Assembly: GCA_031292735.1 (NCBI GenBank)
Contig: JARLGP010000085.1
Coordinates: forward strand, 1 to 39,859
Origin: Holophaga sp.
Lineage (GTDB): Bacteria; Acidobacteriota; Holophagae; Holophagales; Holophagaceae
Direction of reading: 5' to 3'
DNA: 39,859 nucleotides
Shown here: positions 1 to 8,032 of the stretch, one piece after another
Layout: the number at the start of each line of letters is the position of its first letter
Numbering within the stretch: position 1 is the stretch's first letter
Notes under the pieces: generated by a model
Databases searched by the model: none
Told to the model about the DNA's origin: nothing
What the model saw: only the letters and a program-made list of their open reading frames with translations
Program-made: the position numbers and the translations under genes

Positions 1-1
1 C

Positions 2-307
2 TACATGAGCGTCGAGCCGCTCACCTACATCCGCGGCCGCAGCATCCCCAACCAGTACATCATCGTGGACGAGGCCCAGAACCTCACCCCGCACGAGGTG
101 AAGACCATCCTCACCCGGGCCGGCGACGGCACCAAGATCGTCCTCACCGGCGACCCGTTCCAGATCGACAACCCCTACGTGGACGCCTCCACCAACGGCC
201 TCAGCTACCTGGCCGAGCACTTCAAGCACCTGGACATCGCCGGGCACGTGACCCTGGTCAAGGGCGAACGCAGCAAGATGGCGGAGCTGGCCAGCAACTT
301 GTTGTAG
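2..307 (+). CDS. PhoH-like ATPase, 3' end only (5' truncated by the window)
   Basis: The reading frame is already open at the first base of the window and stops at a TAG, leaving about 101 C-terminal residues. Visible are a Walker B-like YIIVDEAQN, a sensor-like LTGDPFQID and a terminal [15 protein letters not shown]. These are typical of the PhoH family, and the C-terminal tail matches the longer form that carries an N-terminal PIN ribonuclease domain (YlaK/PhoH2 type). Family members are cytoplasmic ATPases linked to RNA processing. The PIN domain and Walker A would lie upstream, so the subtype is inferred. The start of tyrS lies 14-53 bases downstream, so the two may be co-transcribed. Confidence 0.85.
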   Translation, partial: YMSVEPLTYIRGRSIPNQYIIVDEAQNLTPHEVKTILTRAGDGTKIVLTGDPFQIDNPYVDASTNGLSYLAEHFKHLDIAGHVTLVKGERSKMAELASNLL

Positions 308-360
308 GAAATATAAGCTGAATGCTGGATGTCCAGCGGCGAATACGCCAAGATGCTTCT

Positions 361-1554
361 ATGATAAACGCTTCTCCGCTGGATGCCCTCGATCTCCTGT
401 TGAAGGGCACGGTCACCTGCCACACCAAGGAACTCCTGCTTTCCCGCCTGAAGGAAGGCCGGCCGCTGAACATCAAGACCGGCTTCGATCCCACCGCCCC
501 CGACCTGCATCTGGGCCATGCGGTGCTGATCCGCAAGATGGCCCAGTTCCAGGAGCTGGGCCACACGGTCACCTTCCTCATCGGCGATTTCACCGGGCTC
601 ATCGGCGATCCCACCGGCAAGAAGGTCACCCGGCCCGCCCTGAGCCGGGAGGAGATCCTGGCCAATGCCGAAACCTACAAGACCCAGGTGTTCAAGATCC
701 TCGACCCGGAAAAGACCGTGATCCGCTTCAACAGCGAGTGGATGGGCGGCCTGAAGGGCGAGGACTGGATCCGCCTGGCGAGCAAGTTCACCCTGGCCCA
801 GATGCTGGAGCGCAACGACTTCAGCAAGCGCCTGGGGGCCGGCGAGCCCATCGCCCTGCACGAGCTGCTCTACCCGCTGGTGCAGGCCTACGATTCGGTG
901 GCCCTCAAGGCCGACGCCGAACTGGGCGGCAACGACCAGCTGTTCAACCTCATGCGCGGCCGGGACCTGCAGGAGGCCATGGGCCAGGGCCCCCAGGTGG
1001 TGCTGACCGTGCCGCTGCTGCTGGGCCTGGACGGCGTGGAGAAGATGTCCAAGTCCCTGGGCAACTACATCGGCTTCATGGAATCCGCCGACGACCAGTT
1101 CGGCAAGGCCATGAGCATCTCCGACCAGCTCATGTGGGACTGGTGGCTGCTGCTCACCGACAAGCTGCCCCGGGAGATCGCGGTCATGCAGCAGGGCCAT
1201 CCCATGGACGCCAAGAAGGCCCTGGCCCGGGAGATCGTCGGCCAGTTCCACGGCCAGCAGGAGGGCAAGGCGGCCGAGGAGCGCTGGGTGAAGCGGTTCT
1301 CCGAGCGCTCGGTGGAGGATGTGCCCGAGGTCCAGGTGGCCGCCACCGGCGGCCCGGAACCCCTGGCGAAGCTGCTGGTGGAGCGCGGCATGGCCGGCTC
1401 GCGGAAGGAGGCCGAACGGCTCATCCAGCAGGGGGCGGTGAGCCTGGACGGGGAAAAGGTGGCCGATCCCAGGCTGGCGCTGGAGCTGAAACCCGGCACG
1501 GCCATGCTGGTGCGCGCGGGTAAACTGAAGCTTCAGAGGTGGGTGGTGCCATGA
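361..1554 (+). CDS. tyrS: Tyrosyl-tRNA synthetase
   Basis: Class I aminoacyl-tRNA synthetase that charges tRNA-Tyr with tyrosine in the cytoplasm. From the ATG at 361 it is 397 aa. The ATP-binding HIGH-type motif is HLGH (residues 50-53), the KMSKS loop is at 228-232, and an S4 RNA-binding domain fills about 335-396. The length and the HLGH/KMSKS pair resemble the TyrZ-like branch rather than the classic TyrS branch; this is a judgement from memory. An in-frame ATG at 322 would add 13 residues that do not look conserved. Neither start has a strong Shine-Dalgarno sequence. The stop overlaps the next gene's start as ATGA, so the two are translationally linked. Confidence 0.95.
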   Translation: MINASPLDALDLLLKGTVTCHTKELLLSRLKEGRPLNIKTGFDPTAPDLHLGHAVLIRKMAQFQELGHTVTFLIGDFTGLIGDPTGKKVTRPALSREEILANAETYKTQVFKILDPEKTVIRFNSEWMGGLKGEDWIRLASKFTLAQMLERNDFSKRLGAGEPIALHELLYPLVQAYDSVALKADAELGGNDQLFNLMRGRDLQEAMGQGPQVVLTVPLLLGLDGVEKMSKSLGNYIGFMESADDQFGKAMSISDQLMWDWWLLLTDKLPREIAVMQQGHPMDAKKALAREIVGQFHGQQEGKAAEERWVKRFSERSVEDVPEVQVAATGGPEPLAKLLVERGMAGSRKEAERLIQQGAVSLDGEKVADPRLALELKPGTAMLVRAGKLKLQRWVVP

Positions 1555-3374
1555 GCTTGCTTGCCCTCCAGGATCTGTTCCGGCGCTATCGCGAGAAGGC
1601 TACGGGGATCTGGACACTGGGGAAGGATCCCGGGCGAACCATCTTCATCGACTACGGCGACACGGTGTTCGCCCAGAGCACCCACACCCAGGACCGGCTC
1701 ACCTACATCCTGGTGGAGAAGGGCAAGGTCACCCAGGCGCAGATGGACTACGCCCTGGCCAACCTGAAGCCCGGCCTCAGCATCGGCAAGAACCTCATCG
1801 AGATGGGCTTCATCACCCAGCGCGACCTGCTGGACATGGCCAAGTCCCAGGTGGAGCGCATCGTCCGCGGCGCCCTGGCCTGCGCCGACCTGGAGCCGTC
1901 GTTCAAGACCCAGGAGCTGGACGCCAACGTGGTGCGCCTGCCCATGAACACCCCGCAGCTGTTCCTGGCCGGCACCCTCGCGCTGCAGGACCGGGAGGGG
2001 CTGCTGGAGCTGCTGGGGCCGCTGAACCAGGTGGTGGTGCTGCAGGGCCGCAACCTCATGGACCTGTCCCTGCCCGTGGACCTGGCAAAACTGCCGCCGC
2101 TCCTGGACGGCACCCACACCCTGCTGGAGCTGAGCCGGGAGTCCCTGGCCGAACCCCTGCGCCTGGGCGCCTTCGCCCTGTTCCTGCGGGAAATGGGCTG
2201 GGCCCGGCTGCATGAGATGCCGCCCCTGGACCGCCATGCCCTGGACCTGGCCCTGGCGCCGGAACCGGAACCGCTGTCGCCCCCGCTGGCGGAACGCTTT
2301 CCGGAAACCGTGCCGTCCCTGTTCTCCACCATCCAGGAAGCGGCCCTGCCCACCACCAACCTGGAGCACCTGTCCCGGGCCCTGGACGAGGAGCCCCCGG
2401 TCCCCCTTCCGCTCCCTCTTCCGGTTCCCGAGCCCGAGCCTCCCGCCCCGCAGCTGTACCTGCCCGAGGCCCTGGACGAGCCCGGCCTGCCCACTGAGCC
2501 CGAAAACCCTGGGGAACTGGGCCTGGAAGCCGGCCAGGGCTACCCGCCCACCCCGGCCATGCCGATCCACGGCCTGGCCGAAGAGCCGGACGAGGCTCCG
2601 CTGGCGTTGATTCCCCTGGACAACCAGGGGCCGGGCCTCACCATCTCCGCGGAGGCCCCGCTCCCGCCGCTCCCGCCGCCCGCCGCCCCGGGCAAGATCC
2701 TGCGCAGGACCCTGCTGGCGATCCTGGTGCTGGTGTGCCTGGGCGCCGCCGGGTACCTCGGGCTGCATCGGGCCCAGGTCCAGGCCTGGCTTCCGGCCCG
2801 CGCCGGGGCCAAGGCGCCCGCTCCCGTCCCGCCCCCTCCGCCGGCCACCCCGCCCGCGCCGGTGGTGCACACCGGGATCGCGGTGCCGCCTCCGGCCCCG
2901 CAACCCGCGCCGCCGGCACCCGCCGCCCCGGCCAAGCCGGAACCCGTGGCGCAAGCCAGGCCGGAGCCCGCGCCGCCGGTAAGGCCGGAGCCCCCCGCCA
3001 GGGCCGCGGAGGTGAGCACCTCCATTTCCGCCCGGATCAAGGCCCTGGACCAGGGTGACCTGGAACTGGCCGTGCGCCAGGGCAAGCGGCTGGTCAAGGA
3101 AGTCCCGCCCAGCCACTGGACCCTGCGCCTGGAGATCGCCTGCCAGGGCGAAACCATCCAGCGGCTGGTGGGCATCTTCCACGGGCATGAGCCCGACATC
3201 TTCCTCCTGCCCATCGCCATGCGCGACGGACGGGTGTGCTACCAGGTGCTCTACGGCCGGTTCCCGACCCAGGCGGCGGCGGACAAACAATTGAAGCGCC
3301 TGCCCGCCTCCTTCCTGGCCGACCGGAACCGGCCCAAGAAGTTCCGATTTGCCGAGTTGCCCAAAGTGCAATAA
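1551..3374 (+). CDS. DUF4388/PatA-N-like protein with one membrane span and SPOR-like C-terminus
   Basis: A 607-aa protein of unknown exact function. The N-terminal ~240 residues resemble the DUF4388 (PatA N-terminal) module found in signalling and motility proteins of deltaproteobacteria and acidobacteria: a short beta-rich part followed by a helical segment with two LxxMGFIT-type repeats. A Pro/Glu/Leu-rich linker follows, then one hydrophobic segment at about 386-407. After that come a very Ala/Pro-rich stretch and a C-terminal domain (about 520-607) with SPOR-like character ([23 protein letters not shown]). The order implies a cytoplasmic DUF4388 domain and a periplasmic SPOR-like domain that could touch peptidoglycan. 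ATG 1551 was chosen over GTG 1539 because AGAGGTGGG lies just upstream and the ATGA overlap couples it to tyrS. Confidence 0.75.
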   Translation: MSLLALQDLFRRYREKATGIWTLGKDPGRTIFIDYGDTVFAQSTHTQDRLTYILVEKGKVTQAQMDYALANLKPGLSIGKNLIEMGFITQRDLLDMAKSQVERIVRGALACADLEPSFKTQELDANVVRLPMNTPQLFLAGTLALQDREGLLELLGPLNQVVVLQGRNLMDLSLPVDLAKLPPLLDGTHTLLELSRESLAEPLRLGAFALFLREMGWARLHEMPPLDRHALDLALAPEPEPLSPPLAERFPETVPSLFSTIQEAALPTTNLEHLSRALDEEPPVPLPLPLPVPEPEPPAPQLYLPEALDEPGLPTEPENPGELGLEAGQGYPPTPAMPIHGLAEEPDEAPLALIPLDNQGPGLTISAEAPLPPLPPPAAPGKILRRTLLAILVLVCLGAAGYLGLHRAQVQAWLPARAGAKAPAPVPPPPPATPPAPVVHTGIAVPPPAPQPAPPAPAAPAKPEPVAQARPEPAPPVRPEPPARAAEVSTSISARIKALDQGDLELAVRQGKRLVKEVPPSHWTLRLEIACQGETIQRLVGIFHGHEPDIFLLPIAMRDGRVCYQVLYGRFPTQAAADKQLKRLPASFLADRNRPKKFRFAELPKVQ

Positions 3375-3390
3375 AACACTTCTTATTGCA
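3367..3390. repeat. Perfect 8-bp inverted repeat over the stop codon
   Basis: TGCAATAA (3367-3374, which contains the stop codon TAA) pairs with TTATTGCA (3383-3390) around an 8-base spacer. The stem is AT-rich and no T-run follows directly (a T-run starts only at 3413). A protein-binding site or weak terminator is possible, but a classical intrinsic terminator is unlikely. The surrounding 3375-3535 gap is strikingly AT-rich for this genome and holds no gene. Confidence 0.35.
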
Positions 3391-3462
3391 GTATGTGATG
3401 TAATATAACTCATTTTTTCCTATCCGGGGTCGGCTGAAAGAGCTTGCAGGCCTCAACTTCAA

Positions 3463-3490
3463 TTTACAGACAGCCAAAAACAGTTATACT
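3463..3490 (+). promoter_or_regulatory. Sigma-70-type promoter for rlpA-ispD
   Basis: TTTACA (3463-3468), a 16-bp spacer and TATACT (3485-3490) match 5/6 of each consensus hexamer. Transcription would begin near 3497, about 40 bases before the rlpA start. A short hairpin GGGGC/GCCCC (3499-3503 with 3512-3516) would sit at the very start of this leader. Confidence 0.6.
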
Positions 3491-3535
3491 GGAGGGCCGG
3501 GGCTAACGGATGCCCCAGATCTTTCTCGGAGAACC

Positions 3536-4405
3536 ATGGATTTCAATATGCTGTCAACCCAGAATTGGAGCCGGATGTTCAACGTTTGGGTCGAGGACAT
3601 CCAGGTCATAGGTCTCCCAGCAGCCATCACGCCTTTTGAAATTCAACGTTGTTTTCTGCCGAAGGTCCGGGCCTTCGCCCGCTACTCTTCGCTGTTCGTC
3701 GTGCTGCTGTTCGCCTTGCACTGCACCAGCCCCCGTTCCTCGATCACCTCGACGACCGCGCCGGGCGTCCCGCCCGAAGGCCGTCCGGACGATCCGCCCG
3801 AGGAGACCGCCAAGGTCTACACCGAGCACGGCCAGGCCAGCTGGTACGGGGGGGACGACGACGGCTTTGCCGGCGGGGTCACCGCCAACGGCGAGATCTA
3901 CGATCCCTCGGCCCTCACCTGCGCCCATCGGACCCTGCCGTTCGGCACCATGGTGGAGGTGGAGAACCTGTCCACCGGCAAGCGCACGGTGCTTCGGGTG
4001 AACGACCGCGGGCCCTTCATCCGCGGCCGCATCCTGGACATGTCCCAGCGGGGGGCCAAGGATCTGGGCATCCTGCACCACGGCGTGGCCAACGTCCGGC
4101 TGCGCACGGTGGATGCCAAGGGCAAGCCGGCGCCGGTGGATCCGGGGGTGCTGCAGGGCAACCCCTACACCATCCAGGTGGCGGCCCTGGCCAATCCCGC
4201 CAACATCGAGCGGATCTCCCGGGAGCTGCAGGCCGCCTATGGGCCGGTGACCTACCAGGTGGTCCAGGGATCGGGCGGGATCACCATCAAGCGGATCCGG
4301 GTGGGCACCTACCCGCGCCTGGAGATGGCCCAGCAGGCCACCGAAAAACTTGCCAAGTTCTGCAAGGATCGCGGCCTTGACTCCTTCATCATTCGCCAAT
4401 ACTGA
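3536..4405 (+). CDS. rlpA: RlpA-like septal lytic transglycosylase with SPOR domain
   Basis: A 289-aa envelope protein. A hydrophobic segment ending in LFALHC (about 55-63) precedes a Ser/Thr-rich stretch, as in a lipoprotein signal, but the lipobox is atypical (A-L-H-C). The double-psi beta-barrel domain spans about 97-190, with TANGEIYD, CAHRTLPFGT and VNDRGPF carrying the family's Glu, His and Asp residues. A SPOR domain that binds denuded septal glycan covers about 206-289. RlpA enzymes cleave glycan strands lacking stem peptides during cell separation. The start at ATG 3536 has GGAG at 3528-3531. It gives an unusually long ~45-residue leader before the hydrophobic segment, so the true start may be further in, although no in-frame ATG lies nearer. 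It overlaps ispD by 29 bases. Confidence 0.88.
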   Translation: MDFNMLSTQNWSRMFNVWVEDIQVIGLPAAITPFEIQRCFLPKVRAFARYSSLFVVLLFALHCTSPRSSITSTTAPGVPPEGRPDDPPEETAKVYTEHGQASWYGGDDDGFAGGVTANGEIYDPSALTCAHRTLPFGTMVEVENLSTGKRTVLRVNDRGPFIRGRILDMSQRGAKDLGILHHGVANVRLRTVDAKGKPAPVDPGVLQGNPYTIQVAALANPANIERISRELQAAYGPVTYQVVQGSGGITIKRIRVGTYPRLEMAQQATEKLAKFCKDRGLDSFIIRQY

Positions 4406-5093
4406 GGACGGCTACCTGGTCATCGCCGCCGGCGGCCGCGGGCTGCGCATGGGCGGCGGAGTGCCCAAGCAGTTCCGGGATTGGGGTGGCCGGCCCCTGC
4501 TGGAGGCCACGGTGCGGGCCTTCCTGGCGCCGGAGCTGCCGCGCCTGGCCGGCATCGTGCTGGCCGTGCCCGAGGACCGTCTGGGACAGGTGAACGCCTG
4601 GCGTTTCGGCATTCCCTGCCAGGTGGTGGCGGGCGGGGACACCCGGCAGCGCTCGGTGGCCCTGGCCCTGGCCGCCCTGCCGGACCGGCCGGGGGCTTTC
4701 GTGCTGATCCACGACGCGGTGCGGCCCTTCCCCCCCGCGGGCCCGGTGCGCCTGGCCCTGGCCGCCCTGGCCGAGTGGGACGGAGCGGTGCTGGGCGAAG
4801 CCTCCACCGACACCCTCAAGCGGGTGGACGCCGCCGGCCGGATCCTGGGCACCGAGCCCCGGGAGCACATCTTCCGGGCCCAGACCCCCCAGGTGGCCCG
4901 GCTCGGCCTCTGGCGCGAGGCCTTCACCTGGGCCGAGGCCACCGGCTTCCAGGGCACCGACGACGTGTCCCTGCTGGAGGCCATGGGCCGGCGGGTGAAA
5001 CTGATCCCCGCCCCGGCCAGCAACCTCAAGCTCACCACCCCCGAAGACTGGGCCAGGCACTGCCCGGCCGGACCACAAGGTGTGGTGGATTAG
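4377..5093 (+). CDS. ispD: 2-C-methyl-D-erythritol 4-phosphate cytidylyltransferase
   Basis: Third step of the MEP isoprenoid pathway: transfers CMP from CTP to MEP. The protein shows the nucleotidyltransferase signature near its N-terminus (VIAAGGRGLRMG, then PKQFRDWGGRPLLE), GGDTRQRSVALAL, HDAVRPFPP, and near the C-terminus QGTDDVSLLEA and NLKLTTPEDW. It is 238 aa if it starts at TTG 4377. I prefer that start because AAGGA (4364-4368) lies 8 bases upstream; TTG 4350 would overlap rlpA further. The rlpA/ispD overlap implies coupling. The family usually starts 10-15 residues before VIAA, which fits TTG 4377. Confidence 0.93.
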   Translation: MTPSSFANTEDGYLVIAAGGRGLRMGGGVPKQFRDWGGRPLLEATVRAFLAPELPRLAGIVLAVPEDRLGQVNAWRFGIPCQVVAGGDTRQRSVALALAALPDRPGAFVLIHDAVRPFPPAGPVRLALAALAEWDGAVLGEASTDTLKRVDAAGRILGTEPREHIFRAQTPQVARLGLWREAFTWAEATGFQGTDDVSLLEAMGRRVKLIPAPASNLKLTTPEDWARHCPAGPQGVVD

Positions 5094-5158
5094 CCTACAG
5101 TCGACGCCGGTCTTTTTTTGATAAGCTCATTGACCTGAAAGAATAGATCATAGGCACG

Positions 5159-5188
5159 GATCTTGCTCGGAGATCAGCGAGGATCTCC
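5159..5188 (+). promoter_or_regulatory. lpxC leader with a hairpin touching the start codon
   Basis: GGAGATC (5169-5175) and GATCTCC (5182-5188) form a perfect 7-bp stem with a 6-base loop that ends one base before the lpxC ATG. The likely Shine-Dalgarno GAGG (5179-5182) lies mostly in the loop. The upstream part GATCTTGCTCGGAGA (5159-5173) matches the rlpA leader at 3518-3532 in 14 of 15 positions. This could gate translation. The hairpin is read directly from the sequence; its role is inference. Confidence 0.5.
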
Positions 5189-6103
5189 ATGCCCCGTACC
5201 CGTCACGCCCAGACCTTAGCTCGCCCCGTCACCCTTAGCGGCCACGGCCTGCACGGCAATCTGCCCTGCACCGTGGTGCTCCGTCCGGCTGATCAGGCGA
5301 CGGGCATCGTGTTCCGGCACCTGCCCTCCGGGGTGGAGATTCCGGCCCGGGCCGAGTTCGTGGGCGACTGCAGCTTGGCCACCACCCTGATTCGGGACGG
5401 CATCCGGCTGCAGACCGTGGAGCATCTGCTTTCCGCCCTCATGGGGCTGGAAATCGACCATCTCACCGTGGAGCTCACCGGCGCCGAACTGCCCATCCTG
5501 GACGGCAGTGCCGGGCCCTGGGTGCGGGCCATCCAGGAGGCCGGCATCCGGCCCATGGCGGCCTATGCCAAGGCCCTGCGCATCCTGCGCCCGGTGGAAG
5601 TGCGTAACGGCGACAAATGGATGCGGATCTCCCCCTATCCCGGCCTCCGGGTGGCCTACACCATCGATTTCGACAACCCGGCCATCGGCCGGCAAAGCCG
5701 GGAACTGACCCTGACCCCTGAGAAGTACGTGAAGGAACTGGGCCGGGCCCGCACCTTCTGCCGGGAGGAGGACATCGAATGGATGCACTCCCACGGGCTG
5801 GCCAAGGGCGGCAGCCTGGACAACGCGGTGGTGTTCGGCCCGCAGGGTCCGCTCAACGATTCCCTGCGCTTCGAGGACGAGGCGGTGCGGCACAAGATCC
5901 TGGACCTGCTGGGCGACCTCAAGCTGCTGGGCGCCCCCCTGCTGGGCTTCGTGGAGGCCCATTGCGCCGGCCACGCCCTGCACGTGGACCTGGCCCGGGC
6001 GATCCTGGCCAATCCCGGCGCCTGGACCATGGATGAAGCGGAAGCCGCCCTTCCGGGCCGGCACGTGTTCGGCCACGGTCTCGCCGAGGCGGTCCCCGCC
6101 TGA
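5189..6103 (+). CDS. lpxC: UDP-3-O-acyl-N-acetylglucosamine deacetylase
   Basis: Zn-dependent deacetylase that commits UDP-acyl-GlcNAc to lipid A synthesis in the cytoplasm. At 304 aa it has the usual length. Visible are the zinc-site helix TVEHLLSAL, ELPILDGSA, GGSLDNAVVFG, the second metal-binding segment RHKILDLLGDL and the C-terminal CAGHALHVDLARAI with the catalytic His (the family usually has KSGH here). It shows that the organism makes lipid A. A 95-base gap separates it from ispD and holds AT-rich promoter-like sequence (TTGATA near 5119, with no convincing -10) and the start-codon hairpin. It is followed after 41 bases by the HAD/His-like cassette on the same strand. Confidence 0.96.
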   Translation: MPRTRHAQTLARPVTLSGHGLHGNLPCTVVLRPADQATGIVFRHLPSGVEIPARAEFVGDCSLATTLIRDGIRLQTVEHLLSALMGLEIDHLTVELTGAELPILDGSAGPWVRAIQEAGIRPMAAYAKALRILRPVEVRNGDKWMRISPYPGLRVAYTIDFDNPAIGRQSRELTLTPEKYVKELGRARTFCREEDIEWMHSHGLAKGGSLDNAVVFGPQGPLNDSLRFEDEAVRHKILDLLGDLKLLGAPLLGFVEAHCAGHALHVDLARAILANPGAWTMDEAEAALPGRHVFGHGLAEAVPA

Positions 6104-6144
6104 TTCAGCGCATATCCGGAAGGTGCCACGCCGGTTATCCTGGA

Positions 6145-7395
6145 GTGGTGAAATTGCCAACGGATGATGCTCCCCATAGCCTGCCCGCGCTGGAGGGGCG
6201 CGATCTGGCCGCATGCCTCGGGGCTCCCCAGGGGGGGGCCCTCGGGGCGCCGTCGCTGCGCAAACTGCTGGAGGCGGTGCTGGCGGCCTGGGATTGCCGG
6301 CGGGTCTGGCTGAGCCCCGCGCTGTTGCCCAACTGGGGGCACCGCATCGAGGACCGGGGCGGCCAGGCGCTGGTGCTGCCCGCGGACCTGGCCTGCCTGC
6401 GTCCGGCACCCGGGGACCAGGTCTGGCTGGACCTGGGCGGGCCCGGCGAACCGGACGACGCGGTGACGACCTTCCTGGACCTGGCCTCCATCGACCCCGG
6501 CCCGCTGGTGGTGCTGATGCGGGACAACGACCCGCGCCGGGCCCGCACCCGGCGCCTGGCGGTGGACCGTCCCGGCCGGGTGCTCCTGCTGCGCGAAACC
6601 GGCGCCACCGCCTACGCGCTGGGCGACCCCGGGCTTCTGGGCACCCTGGCCGGAGCGGCGGGCTGGCGCCCGGGACCCGGACCGGTGCCGTCCCTGGCCG
6701 GCACCGGGGGCCGGCTGCTGGTGCTGGATGTGGATGGCGTGCTCATCGATCCGGGCCGGGCCTTCATGGACGCGGTGGCCGGGGCCCTGGGCCAGCTGGC
6801 GCCGGACCTGCCCTGGAGCGACGAGGACTACCTGCGGATCAAGCGGTCCGGCGGGTTCAACAACGATTTTCGGCTGACCGCCGCGGCCCTGGCCCTGGCC
6901 GAGCAGGGCGGCCCGGCCGGCGACTGGTCCCGGCTGGAGCCCGCCATCCGGGAGTGGGAGCCCCGCTGCCAGGTGGCGGTGCGCGAGCAGTTCCGGCACA
7001 CCGCGCGGCTGGCCCGGCCCATGGTTGCCTGGGAGCAACTGGCGGCGGTGCGCGGCGACCTGGCCATCTGCACCGGGCGGCCCCCGGCCGAGTTGGCTTC
7101 CGGCTTCGAGCTGCTCGGGTTCGAGCTGCCCGCGGTGAGCGACCGCGCCCCGCACCTGCGCAAGCCGCGGCCGGAGGGGCTGATCCAGCTGGCCGACGCC
7201 TTCCGCTCCCAGCGCATCGTGTTCGTGGGCGATTCCCGGGATGACGCCGCCGCCCTGCGCGGGGCGCGCGACCTGCGCCCGGAACTGGACTGGTGCTTCG
7301 CGGCGGTGGGCCCCGGGCGGGCCGGCTTCGCCCGGGAGGAGGACCTGCAGGCTGCGGGGCTGGTGGAGCTGTTGAAGCGCGGGGACCTGCCATGA
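6145..7395 (+). CDS. HAD-family phosphatase fused to a degenerate aminotransferase-like domain
   Basis: About 416 aa. The C-terminal half (about 190-416) is a complete HAD hydrolase: motif I VLDVDGVLID with nucleophile D195 and acid D197, motif II CTGRP (T310), motif III lysine K340 in KPRPEG and motif IV GDSRDD (363-368). The N-terminal ~190 residues read like a shortened, worn HisC-type PLP aminotransferase (GGQALVLP, a hydrophobic strand at the place of the Asp strand, then RVLLLRETG...YALGDPGLLG). Where HisC has the SK Schiff-base lysine there is ETG, so no PLP lysine is visible. That homology is tentative. HAD domains of this kind occur as histidinol-phosphate phosphatases. The start is uncertain: GTG 6145, GTG 6148 or TTG 6154, the last lying 8 bases after GGAG (6142-6145). 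It overlaps the next gene as ATGA. Confidence 0.8.
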   Translation: MVKLPTDDAPHSLPALEGRDLAACLGAPQGGALGAPSLRKLLEAVLAAWDCRRVWLSPALLPNWGHRIEDRGGQALVLPADLACLRPAPGDQVWLDLGGPGEPDDAVTTFLDLASIDPGPLVVLMRDNDPRRARTRRLAVDRPGRVLLLRETGATAYALGDPGLLGTLAGAAGWRPGPGPVPSLAGTGGRLLVLDVDGVLIDPGRAFMDAVAGALGQLAPDLPWSDEDYLRIKRSGGFNNDFRLTAAALALAEQGGPAGDWSRLEPAIREWEPRCQVAVREQFRHTARLARPMVAWEQLAAVRGDLAICTGRPPAELASGFELLGFELPAVSDRAPHLRKPRPEGLIQLADAFRSQRIVFVGDSRDDAAALRGARDLRPELDWCFAAVGPGRAGFAREEDLQAAGLVELLKRGDLP

Positions 7396-8024
7396 TCACC
7401 CTGATTCCCATCCCCGGCGAAAGCCTCCATGCCCTGGAAGGGGCCCTGCGGCGCATGGGCTTCGGCTCCTGCCGGGCCGCGCGGCCGGACCAGGTCGCGC
7501 CGGGCGGTCCGGTGATCCTGCACGGTTCCGGCCCGCTGGACCCGGCCGGCGCCCAGCTTAAGAACTCCGGCTGGTGGCGCGAACTGCCGCAGATGGTGGC
7601 CGACGGCAGGCCGGTGCTGGGCCTCAACCTGGGACTGCACCTGCTGGCCGAGGGCAGCGAGGAGTCGCCCCGGGGCACCGGGCTGGGCCTCATTCCCGGG
7701 ATCGTCCGGCGCCTGGGGCCGGGGGTCAAGGATCCGCACTGGGGCTGGTCGCCGGTGCGCCAGTTGCGGGAGCATCCCCTGTTCCCGGAGATCCGGGGCG
7801 GCTGGCTGTTCTTCGCCCACTCCCACGCCCTGGAGCCTACCAGCGAGACCCTCAGCATCGCCGTGCACGGCCGGCCCTTTTCGGTCATGGAATGCCGCGG
7901 CCGCGCGGTGGGCATCCAGGCCCAGTTGGAGAAGTCCGGCAGCCTGGGCATGTCGCTGCTGGAGCGGACCCTCACCCTTCTGGGCGAACGGCCGGACCGG
8001 GAATTCACCGCCGACCTCAATTAA
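7392..8024 (+). CDS. HisH-like class I glutamine amidotransferase homologue without catalytic Cys and His
   Basis: 210 aa, the length of HisH, the glutaminase subunit of imidazole glycerol phosphate synthase. HisH landmarks remain: PVLGLNLGLHLLAEGSEES, GLGLIPGIVRRL, HWGWSPV, FFAHSHAL and a final EKSGSLGMSLL. The nucleophile elbow that should read GICLGMQ has Asn79 (AAC at 7626-7628) instead of Cys. The terminal FHPE has become AQLE, so the catalytic His is Gln178 while Glu180 is kept. It therefore cannot hydrolyse glutamine by the known mechanism. The frame is open and overlaps the HAD gene by 4 bases. It was probably recruited for a structural or regulatory role with the adjacent HisF-like protein; this is inference. 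Confidence 0.85.
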   Translation: MITLIPIPGESLHALEGALRRMGFGSCRAARPDQVAPGGPVILHGSGPLDPAGAQLKNSGWWRELPQMVADGRPVLGLNLGLHLLAEGSEESPRGTGLGLIPGIVRRLGPGVKDPHWGWSPVRQLREHPLFPEIRGGWLFFAHSHALEPTSETLSIAVHGRPFSVMECRGRAVGIQAQLEKSGSLGMSLLERTLTLLGERPDREFTADLN

Positions 8025-8032
8025 GGACTCCC

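Noticed and set aside
205..1251. Long minus-strand ORF opposite tyrS, and similar long ORFs opposite many genes
   Set aside because: High GC3 coding DNA produces long open frames on the other strand. Their translations are low-complexity and the true frames have clear family motifs.
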